The notes: a model not told the origin generated them from the sequence alone. 6,399 nt of DNA from Pseudomonadota bacterium (GCA_027486155.1 JAIXPR010000013.1:1-6399); one strand, 5' to 3'. Positions 1-5,171 are shown, counted from the first letter of the stretch. Translations and numbers: made by a program.

Positions 1-47
1 TCCGTCACCGGACTCTCACCCTTAAACCCGATCTCAAGTGCGAACAT
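1..47 (-). CDS. possible 5' end of a minus-strand gene (partial, unknown)
   Basis: An ATG on the minus strand (47-45) opens a frame that stays open to the left edge, giving 15 complete codons that read MFALEIGFKGESPVT. A purine-rich stretch, AGGGGAG, lies a few bases upstream of the ATG and could serve as a ribosome-binding site, though its spacing is on the short side. The peptide has the alternating hydrophobic pattern of a first beta-strand, but it is too short to assign a family. If real, the gene is divergent from the receiver gene at 415, and the space between them would hold both promoters. Other frames across these bases are short or soon closed, so this is the best coding candidate, but the evidence is thin. 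Confidence 0.35.
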   Translation of the reverse strand, partial: MFALEIGFKGESPVT

Positions 48-403
48 CGCTCCCCTGTTCCTAAAAACCCCTCAGTAAGGCCTATCGGCCGAACGGCCCC
101 ACCGTGTAAGGATTTAGCTCTAACAGGTGAATCGGACGGAAACAGCGCTCAATTGAGCCTAATCGACGAAGATTGCAAAGATTCCAGACCCTTATAGCAA
201 AACAGCGTCTCAAAAACGCTCATTTCACCACCATACAACGATTTAAACGGATCCCTACCTTTCCCCGATTCATCTCTACTGAAGACAGGGTTCGTCGACC
301 GACCACTCGATATTTCTACGAGAGAGAGCTCCCCGACCCCTGCCAGACCCAACGGTCCCCTGATGAGCAGCGCGGGCCGCGCAATTTTACCTGATTAATT
401 TTC
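48..403. other. intergenic region without a convincing gene
   Basis: I find no supported gene here. The two longer open frames (about 67 and 73 codons, on opposite strands) have low-complexity, arginine/serine-rich translations that resemble no family and have no good ribosome-binding site. The region does hold a perfect 12-bp palindrome (147-158) and three GGCC words in 8-bp steps at 79, 87 and 95. It probably contains the promoters of the gene starting at 415 and of the possible divergent gene at 47. I could not find a -35/-10 pair with normal spacing that I would defend. Confidence 0.5.
147..158. repeat. perfect 12-bp palindrome GCTCAATTGAGC
   Basis: The bases GCTCAATTGAGC equal their own reverse complement over all 12 positions. 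The site lies about 100 bp upstream of the possible minus-strand start at 47 and about 255 bp upstream of the receiver gene. It has the size and symmetry of a dimeric repressor operator, but no regulator can be named from it. A chance 12-bp palindrome is uncommon but not impossible in 6.4 kb. Confidence 0.4.
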
Positions 404-414
404 AAGGATTAATC
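393..414 (+). promoter_or_regulatory. ribosome-binding site framed by two GATTAAT repeats (possible hairpin)
   Basis: The Shine-Dalgarno AAGGA (404-408) stands 6 nt before the GTG at 415, and this decides the start of the receiver gene. It is flanked by GATTAAT (393-399) and ATTAATC (408-414), which are reverse complements. The RNA could therefore fold a 7-bp stem with an 8-nt loop (400-407) that shows most of the Shine-Dalgarno, with the start codon directly after the stem. Because GATTAATC is itself a palindrome, the same bases also form two copies of GATTAAT spaced 14 bp apart, which could instead be a DNA operator. The stem is AT-rich and so only moderately stable. Confidence 0.45.
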
Positions 415-780
415 GTGAACAGTACAATACTAGTAGTGGACGACGACCAGACCGCCCTGGATATCGTCGACCTCGTCCTTGAGCGCGCAGGATACACCGT
501 CGTGCGCTCCTCAAACGGGACGTCAGCGGTTAGCGGCGTTGAAGAATCAAATCCAGACCTCATCCTGATCGACCTCATGATGCCCCATATGAGTGGACAA
601 CAGGCCGTTCGGCAGATGAGAAGCAAGGGGGTCAAAGTCCCTATCGTGGCCTTTACCGCCCTTGATGACCCACGTGTGCATCAAGAGGCCCGGGAGGCTG
701 GATGCGACCTGATTGTCACAAAACCCTGCAAAAGCAGGGACTTAGTACGAGGCATCCAGAGTCTTCTTGAGACCACATAA
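415..780 (+). CDS. stand-alone receiver-domain response regulator (CheY/DivK-like)
   Basis: The 121-residue product is a single response-regulator receiver domain with no output domain, the usual size of CheY- or DivK-type proteins. All key residues are present: the acidic pair D9/D10 after strand beta1 (ILVVDD), phospho-acceptor D53 in LILIDLMMP, the switch threonine T81 in VAFTA, and K103 in the conserved KP motif. Such proteins take a phosphoryl group from a histidine kinase and signal by protein-protein contact in the cytoplasm, in chemotaxis, motility, cell-cycle or phosphorelay pathways. No kinase lies in the window, so the partner is unknown. The start is GTG with AAGGA 6 nt upstream. 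A hairpin series follows the stop, so the gene is probably transcribed alone. The family call is secure; the pathway is not. Confidence 0.93.
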   Translation: MNSTILVVDDDQTALDIVDLVLERAGYTVVRSSNGTSAVSGVEESNPDLILIDLMMPHMSGQQAVRQMRSKGVKVPIVAFTALDDPRVHQEAREAGCDLIVTKPCKSRDLVRGIQSLLETT

Positions 781-781
781 A

Positions 782-828
782 GTAACGTTCTGAAGTTACA
801 TGTACCCCTTACCACCGTTATGTGGTAA
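782..828 (+). repeat. two perfect hairpins after the receiver gene
   Basis: Directly after the stop codon, GTAAC (782-786) can pair with GTTAC (795-799) over an 8-nt loop. Next, TTACCAC (809-815) pairs perfectly with GTGGTAA (822-828) over a 6-nt loop. With the stem at 839-855 they make three consecutive hairpins whose centres lie at about 790, 818 and 847, a step of about 28 nt. Neither of these two is followed by a T-run, so they are not classic terminators. They may protect the 3' end of the message, form part of a small structured RNA, or be protein-binding sites. Confidence 0.45.
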
Positions 829-838
829 ACGAATGCGA

Positions 839-865
839 GGCTAGAGGTTCTAGCCCACAGATTTT
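839..865 (+). terminator. candidate rho-independent terminator
   Basis: GGCTAGA (839-845) and TCTAGCC (849-855) form a perfect 7-bp stem with a 3-nt loop, followed after five bases by a short T stretch (ATTTT, 861-865). The stem is short and the T-run is brief and offset, so termination would be moderate at best. Its position 60 bp after the receiver stop codon suits a terminator that separates this gene from the RNase gene. Confidence 0.4.
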
Positions 866-1112
866 AAATAAGTTTAGGAAGGTGCTTTGAGCACACTATC
901 TCCGAGGCGTTACGTCCCCGGGGTAGTCCAGAGATGGAGGCCGACATACAACATGTGTTCGGCGAGCGTTCCTGTGATTGGATTTAATTACCCATACGAT
1001 ACTCAGCGATTTTCACGTGATGACGTGTCACGAGCACGAGTCGTGTCTCTTGGGTACCTGCATTACGCGCCAGCTCTCTCTCTTCAAGCACCTCCTCATC
1101 GGGAGGTAGATC
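866..1112 (+). promoter_or_regulatory. structured leader of the RNase E/G gene
   Basis: Only a doubtful reading frame lies here, yet the bases are rich in symmetry. GTGCT and AGCAC (882-894) flank a TTG. The palindrome TCACGTGA (1013-1020) is followed at once by TGACGTGTCA (1021-1030, TGAC/GTCA arms) and by CACGA-G-TCGTG (1035-1045). The leader ends in the hairpin at 1090-1107 that covers the Shine-Dalgarno. E. coli RNase E is known to control its own message through hairpins in a long 5' leader; a comparable role here is inference. A strong AGGAAGG (876-882) stands 4 nt before a TTG (887) that opens a 101-codon frame running to 1192 in a different frame from the RNase gene. That frame could be a leader ORF but has no recognisable protein. 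I could not identify a promoter with normal spacing. Confidence 0.45.
1090..1107 (+). promoter_or_regulatory. Shine-Dalgarno of the RNase gene inside a hairpin
   Basis: GGGAGG (1101-1106) is a near-ideal Shine-Dalgarno 6 nt before the ATG at 1113, which supports that start. Just upstream, ACCTCC (1090-1095) is the exact complement of GGAGGT (1102-1107), so the RNA can form a 6-bp, GC-rich stem with a 6-nt loop that hides the ribosome-binding site. This is the layout of a translational switch: the gene would be poorly translated unless the stem is opened by a protein, by cleavage, or by ribosomes arriving from upstream. Confidence 0.55.
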
Positions 1113-2744
1113 ATGGATCAGCGAATGATAATCAACGCGGTACATCCGGAGGAGTGCCGCATCGCAATCGTCGAAGGTTCAGCGCTCGCTGAACTGGAGA
1201 TCGAGTCGAACGTTGGGAAGAAAGCCAAGGGGAACGTCTATCGTGGACGGATATCGCGAATAGAACCGAGCCTCCAGGCCGCGTTCGTTGATATCGGCAC
1301 TCACCGAAACGGGTTCCTGCAGATTAACGATGTACATCCATCGTGCTTTAAGAACCCTCCCCCACGCTCCGGAAAGATACGCATTCAAGACGTACTCGAA
1401 CCGGGCCAGGAGCTCGTGGTTCAAGTAGTAAAGGAGGAGCGCGACATGAAAGGCGCGACCCTCACAACCTACCTCTCCCTTCCAGGTCGTTACCTAGTAA
1501 TCATGCCGGGGAGTGACCGCGGTGGAATATCACGGAAGATTAGCGATAGCGATCAACGCGTTCGACTTCGTCGTCTAAGCCGAGAGCTTGAGGTTCCGGC
1601 CGGTATCGGAATGATCATCCGCACCGCTGGCCTTGATCGCTCACAGAGCGAACTCTCACGAGATCTCTCACTCCAATTGAAGCTGTGGGAGAGCATCCTC
1701 GTAGCGAATCAAACCGCCTCGGCGCCGTCTCTCCTCTACAAAGACAACGACCTTGCTACCCGCGTGATTCGCGACTACTTCACTCCGGATGTCCGCGAGA
1801 TAATCATCGACGATCCTGAGACCTACCAAACCGTGAAGGAGTTCGTCGGCCAGGTGATGCCTCGTTATCGCTCACGAGTCCGCCTCTACGATGAGAACCA
1901 ACCGATCTTCACTCACCACGGCATCGACCAACAGGTTCATGATACCCTCGCTCGCGAGGTGAAACTCAAGAGTGGCGGATCGATCGTAATCGAACAGCTC
2001 GAGGCGCTCGTCGCTATCGACGTCAACTCTGGCAAAGCGACCGACACCGCGAACATCGAGGAGACCGCGTACAAGACGAACCTTGAGGCCGCCGATGAGG
2101 TTGCTCGTCAGCTTCGTCTGCGCGACCTTGGAGGTTTAATCGTTATCGATTTCATCGACATGATCGATAAACGTCATCGGGCCGCCGTAGAGCGTCGACT
2201 CCAAGACGCAGTCGCCACCGATAAGGCGCGAATCGAGCTCGGACGCCTCTCTAAATTTGGACTTCTTGAGATGTCCCGACAACGCCTGCGCGCCTCCTTG
2301 ACGAGCCATGCGCACATTCGGTGTGAGCACTGTCACGGAACTGGCGACATTAAGAACCCTGAACTCGTAGCTCTTGAGGCGCTTCGCAAGATTCAAGCCG
2401 CGGTGGTAGTAGGCCATGTAGCAAAGGTTAAGGCTCGCCTTCCCTCCGTGCCAGCGTTCTTCCTCCTTAACAACAAGAGGGGATTTATCGCTGACCTTGA
2501 GAAGGAACACGGCGTTCAGATCCTCATACTTCCAGACGGGCGGCTTAGACCTGACGAGTACGAGTTCGAGATGGAGGGTGTTCGAGACTCCAAGAAGACC
2601 GGCTCCGAAGGGACAGCAGCTACCCCGACCGAGGCGACTCGCAAGGCGGAAACCAGAACTTCGGCGCCACCATCAAGCTCCAACGGTGGACGATCATCGC
2701 GCAAGGCGGCCGAGACATCCGGCTCCCGTCGCGAAGCATCGTAG
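1113..2744 (+). CDS. rng: ribonuclease E/G family endoribonuclease
   Basis: This 543-residue protein is an RNase E/G, the single-strand-specific endonuclease that matures rRNA and starts mRNA decay. The N-terminus (MIINAV, then ESN) matches the family. An S1 RNA-binding domain covers about residues 35-125 (GNVYRGRISRIEPSLQAAFVDIG). R170 and T171 in IIRTAG correspond to the 5'-monophosphate sensor of E. coli RNase E. The Mg-binding aspartates are D303 (AIDVNSG) and D346 (VIDFIDM), and the zinc-link cysteines are C404 and C407 (CEHC); these four numbers equal those of E. coli RNase E. The enzyme core ends near residue 490. Residues 491-543 form a Ser/Thr/Ala-rich tail with 11 basic residues, longer than typical RNase G (about 489 aa) but far shorter than the RNase E scaffold. 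It could be called rne or rng. Start: ATG with GGGAGG 6 nt upstream. Rng lies near mreB in E. coli, as here. Confidence 0.95.
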   Translation: MDQRMIINAVHPEECRIAIVEGSALAELEIESNVGKKAKGNVYRGRISRIEPSLQAAFVDIGTHRNGFLQINDVHPSCFKNPPPRSGKIRIQDVLEPGQELVVQVVKEERDMKGATLTTYLSLPGRYLVIMPGSDRGGISRKISDSDQRVRLRRLSRELEVPAGIGMIIRTAGLDRSQSELSRDLSLQLKLWESILVANQTASAPSLLYKDNDLATRVIRDYFTPDVREIIIDDPETYQTVKEFVGQVMPRYRSRVRLYDENQPIFTHHGIDQQVHDTLAREVKLKSGGSIVIEQLEALVAIDVNSGKATDTANIEETAYKTNLEAADEVARQLRLRDLGGLIVIDFIDMIDKRHRAAVERRLQDAVATDKARIELGRLSKFGLLEMSRQRLRASLTSHAHIRCEHCHGTGDIKNPELVALEALRKIQAAVVVGHVAKVKARLPSVPAFFLLNNKRGFIADLEKEHGVQILILPDGRLRPDEYEFEMEGVRDSKKTGSEGTAATPTEATRKAETRTSAPPSSSNGGRSSRKAAETSGSRREAS

Positions 2745-2859
2745 GCACAACGCTCCTTCCGCTTTTTTCCTTTTCGTTGAAAAGTTCAGCGATTACGGGT
2801 TGAAGGATCGGCCGAGCTCTGGTAAGTTTAGGGAGCTTAAAGTAACAACGAAACTCTGT

Positions 2860-2871
2860 GGTAGCGCTACC
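2860..2871. repeat. perfect 12-bp palindrome GGTAGCGCTACC
   Basis: All 12 bases are self-complementary. The left half, GGTAGCG, recurs at 2932-2938, which makes a pair of similar words 72 bp apart in the space before the GAF gene. An operator for the GAF-mreB unit or a structured leader are both possible; the sequence does not name a binding protein. Confidence 0.4.
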
Positions 2872-2887
2872 CTGAAAGGCTTCGAGC

Positions 2888-2897
2888 GAGAGCTCTC
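2888..2897. repeat. perfect 10-bp palindrome GAGAGCTCTC
   Basis: The ten bases are fully self-complementary and lie 16 bp after the palindrome at 2860-2871. On its own a 10-bp palindrome is weak evidence; the clustering of several within 75 bp of non-coding DNA is what makes it worth noting. Confidence 0.3.
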
Positions 2898-2911
2898 AGT
2901 GGGAAACGCGA

Positions 2912-2934
2912 ACCGAAAACGCCTGTTTTACGGT
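2912..2934 (+). repeat. hairpin with a 9-bp stem and one bulged base
   Basis: ACCG-AAAAC (2912-2920) pairs with GTTTT-A-CGGT (2925-2934) over the 4-nt loop GCCT, leaving A2930 as a single bulge. It is the third symmetric element in the gap upstream of the GAF gene. It has no T-run behind it and is not a standard terminator; a role in the leader of the GAF-mreB message is possible. Confidence 0.35.
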
Positions 2935-3001
2935 AGCGGCATTCGTGTGCCTGAGCATCGCTCGTGGTGGTTCTTAGACTTTTGTTTGTTGTTTCAAGTT
3001 C

Positions 3002-4096
3002 ATGTCGATCGGCCAGATACGCGAAGACCTCAAGAAGCTCGCCAAGTTGGCGGCAAACGTAAGTGAAGCTCACACCTGCACGATATTCTTACCGACCGGT
3101 CTTCTCACCTCGTCCTCCCCCCACCGTGGGATGGAAGCAGTCTCCTTCACCCCTCAAAACAACCCTCATCAGCTCGCAACGGGCCAAACTGACACGATCG
3201 ACCTGAAACACACGGGCGACCTGAAAAACACGATCGAGCTGAAAAAGATCTTCCACCTTGGACCCGATCTCGCGATCGGTAGTATCGAGATGGTCGCTAC
3301 TCACTCAGCCTCGACCTGCCTCGTGCGCGATTGTCGGATCCAGGTTGGGAATGGTCTTATAGGATGGGTCGCGGAGAACTCTCGATCAATCCATGTCGCT
3401 CCCTTCGATATGGACAGCTCCGTGCTCGGGATCTACACCGAAACGGAACCTCTTAAGAGCCTCGTAGCTGTTCCGATACCGATGCCGACCGAGAATCCGA
3501 ACGCTCGCACCTTCAGCGGCGTTCTCATGTGCGATAGCCGCAAAGCGTTCTCCTTCACCAAACCTCAAATGAAGCACTTAGAGGAGATCGCGACCCTTAT
3601 CTCACGACTTCTTTTCTGGACGCTCTTCAAGAAGGAAACGACATCTACGGAGAACTCATGGGACAGCTTCCTTACCAAGGCGACGCAGTTGAGCGAAGCG
3701 ATCGGGCACGATTCGATCGAAATGGTACGCATCTCCGTCGAGTCGTTCGCTGACCTTGAGGCCGCGCACGGAGCCTCGAGCGCCGTACAAACCAGTGAGC
3801 AGTTCGTTCGCCTCATACAACAGGCCCTGCCACCCCACTTTCCACTTGTTCGCATTCCAAACGGTGATATCCTCGTTGCCCTTGATAACATGATGACGGC
3901 GTTCTTCCAAAATAAGATGCGAACGCTGGCAAATCACCTGAACGATCAGGTAAAACCGTTCATCATCAGGCTTCAAAGTTTCTCGGCGAAAGCGAGTCGC
4001 GCTCGAGGGTTCGATATTGATTCGATCCTCCGGGCAGCACCCCCTGCGCCGGTGACATCAACGTTAGGTAAAATGGTTGGGGGCTCCCGTGCTTAA
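3002..4096 (+). CDS. GAF-domain protein with degenerate GGDEF-like C-terminus
   Basis: The 364-residue soluble protein begins with a GAF sensor domain, about residues 8-205. Its clearest part is NGLIGWVAENSRSIHV (117-132) followed by LKSLVAVPIP (151-160) and the closing helix before 205. A loop (about 35-85) holds three hexapeptide repeats, DTIDLK, HTGDLK and NTIELK. Residues about 238-345 look like a decayed GGDEF domain: SVESFADLEAAHG aligns with the usual DxDxFKxxNDxxGH, and RIPNGDI (284-290) stands where R-x-GGDEF is expected. The catalytic signature and metal-binding aspartates are gone, so cyclic-di-GMP synthesis is not expected; ligand binding or partner contact is more likely. Start: first ATG after an in-frame stop at 2975, with no strong Shine-Dalgarno. 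Its stop codon overlaps the mreB start, suggesting coupled translation. GAF is fairly sure; the GGDEF reading is inference. Confidence 0.8.
   Translation: MSIGQIREDLKKLAKLAANVSEAHTCTIFLPTGLLTSSSPHRGMEAVSFTPQNNPHQLATGQTDTIDLKHTGDLKNTIELKKIFHLGPDLAIGSIEMVATHSASTCLVRDCRIQVGNGLIGWVAENSRSIHVAPFDMDSSVLGIYTETEPLKSLVAVPIPMPTENPNARTFSGVLMCDSRKAFSFTKPQMKHLEEIATLISRLLFWTLFKKETTSTENSWDSFLTKATQLSEAIGHDSIEMVRISVESFADLEAAHGASSAVQTSEQFVRLIQQALPPHFPLVRIPNGDILVALDNMMTAFFQNKMRTLANHLNDQVKPFIIRLQSFSAKASRARGFDIDSILRAAPPAPVTSTLGKMVGGSRA
3191..3244 (+). repeat. 18-bp tandem repeat, three units, inside the GAF gene
   Basis: Three adjacent 18-bp units (3191-3208, 3209-3226, 3227-3244) encode DTIDLK, HTGDLK and NTIELK, residues 64-81. 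Unit 1 differs from unit 2 at three bases and from unit 3 at two. Because the unit is a multiple of three, gain or loss of copies would keep the frame and only lengthen or shorten a charged loop in the GAF domain. Confidence 0.85.
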
Positions 4097-5156
4097 ACTT
4101 CCAGAGAAGAACTCGAACCTTAGCAAGCAGCTGTGGAAAAAGATGTCCGCCTTTATGAGCGCTGACATCGCCATGGATCTCGGGACCGCGAACACTCTGG
4201 TATACGTGAAAGGTGAAGGCGTAGTGCTTAACGAGCCCTCCGTTGTGGCGCTCGACGCAGAAACCGGTGAGCTCCTCGCCGTCGGACACGCCGCGAAGCA
4301 GATGTACGGCAAGACCTCTCGGGCCGTTCGGTGCGTGCGACCGATTAAAGATGGTGTGATAGCCGATTTCGGCGTCACCACAGAGATGATCCGATACATG
4401 CTCCGTGTGGTTCGCAATCGCTGGTCCCTCGTTCGACCTCGAGCCGTGATAGGAGTTCCATCGGACATCACTCAAGTTGAAAAGCGAGCGGTTCTCGACG
4501 CAGCGCTCTCGTCAGGCGTTCGACAGGTATATCTGGTAGAGGAGTCGATGGCTGCCGCGGTGGGCAGTGGACTCCCAATCGAGCAACCGATCGGCAGCAT
4601 GGTCGTTGATATCGGTGGTGGCACTACCGAGATAGCGATTCTGAGCCTTGGCGGCACGATGTACACGCACGCCATCCGCGTAGCCGGAGATGAGATGGAT
4701 GAGGCGATCCAGCGGTATGTGAAGCAACGGTGCGGTCTTGAGATCAGCATCTTCGAGGCGGAGCGAATCAAGATAACGATCGGGTCCCTACTCCATCACT
4801 CCCCACCGCTGACCATGAAAACCTTCGGTCGAGATGTGAGCACCGGAATGCCACGCTCGATGGAGCTCAACAATGAAGTCATTCGACCCGCGTTCCAAGA
4901 GCCACTCTGCGCCATCGTCGGCGCTATCTACACCGCTCTTGAGAACATCAGCCCCGAAGTAGCACAGGACATCCTCGCGAACGGCGTACACCTCGCCGGC
5001 GGAGGCGCGCTCATCCGAGGACTCTCGGAGAAGCTCACCGAGAAGACAGGTATCCGATTCATCTGTGATTCGGATCCACTTACCTGCGTTGTTCGTGGGG
5101 TAGGTCGGGTAATTGAGAACCTCGATTCTCTTAAGAACATCTGCATCGCGGCGTAA
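4089..5156 (+). CDS. mreB: MreB-like bacterial actin (divergent)
   Basis: MreB is an ATP-binding actin homologue that polymerises under the inner membrane and guides cell-wall growth in rod-shaped cells. Counting from GTG 4089 (355 aa), the phosphate-1 loop DLGTANT lies at about 30-36, LNEPSVVAL at 47-55, phosphate-2 VVDIGGGTTE at 172-181, AGDEMDEAI near 199-207, ERIKITIGS near 225-233 and the adenosine motif LAGGGAL at 302-308. Departures from the usual family are VEESMAAA where EEPMAAA is common, and GLEISIFEAER where LIGExTAER is common, so this may be a second, specialised MreB. The start is uncertain. GTG 4089 overlaps the GAF stop by 8 nt and gives a basic, amphipathic N-terminus (LSKQLWKKMSAFM) that could bind membrane; TTG 4077 and ATG 4143 are alternatives. 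No mreC or mreD follows within the window, which is unusual. Confidence 0.92.
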   Translation: MLKLPEKNSNLSKQLWKKMSAFMSADIAMDLGTANTLVYVKGEGVVLNEPSVVALDAETGELLAVGHAAKQMYGKTSRAVRCVRPIKDGVIADFGVTTEMIRYMLRVVRNRWSLVRPRAVIGVPSDITQVEKRAVLDAALSSGVRQVYLVEESMAAAVGSGLPIEQPIGSMVVDIGGGTTEIAILSLGGTMYTHAIRVAGDEMDEAIQRYVKQRCGLEISIFEAERIKITIGSLLHHSPPLTMKTFGRDVSTGMPRSMELNNEVIRPAFQEPLCAIVGAIYTALENISPEVAQDILANGVHLAGGGALIRGLSEKLTEKTGIRFICDSDPLTCVVRGVGRVIENLDSLKNICIAA

Positions 5157-5171
5157 GCGAGCAAGGCTCCT

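Larger units (their letters stand above)
2745..3001 (+). other. intergenic region rich in palindromes, no gene seen
   Basis: No credible coding frame fills this 257-bp gap. It opens with a pyrimidine stretch, GCTTTTTTCC (2761-2770). An imperfect stem formed by bases around the RNase stop and GCTCCTTCCGC could make this a weak terminator. Three symmetric elements follow at 2860-2871, 2888-2897 and 2912-2934. A possible promoter, TTGAAG (2800-2805) and TAAGTT (2823-2828) with a 17-bp gap, matches consensus only poorly. The bases just before the next start codon are T-rich, with no clear Shine-Dalgarno. Confidence 0.45.

Noticed and set aside
149..394. Overlapping open frames on both strands (149-352 minus, 173-394 plus)
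   Set aside because: The translations are low-complexity, match no family, and lack a convincing ribosome-binding site.
2136..2510. Minus-strand frame of 124 codons within the RNase gene
   Set aside because: It lies opposite a strongly conserved RNase E/G coding region that includes the D346 and CxxC motifs; it is an antisense shadow.
2800..2828. Promoter-like TTGAAG and TAAGTT with 17-bp spacing
   Set aside because: The -10 match is only three of six bases; the spacing alone does not justify a promoter call.
2497..3066. Plus-strand frame of 189 codons spanning the RNase tail and the gap
   Set aside because: It overlaps two better genes in other frames, and its translation is Arg/Pro-rich without any family resemblance.
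3264..3279. Inverted repeat CCGATC/GATCGG with a 4-nt loop
   Set aside because: It lies inside the GAF coding region, where GATC-rich codons produce such symmetry by chance.
3966..4475. Minus-strand frames opposite the GAF-mreB junction
   Set aside because: They lie opposite clear MreB motifs and have no recognisable protein of their own.
5157..5171. GAGC-AAG-GCTC stem between mreB and comEC as a shared terminator
   Set aside because: Only four base pairs and no T-run on either strand.
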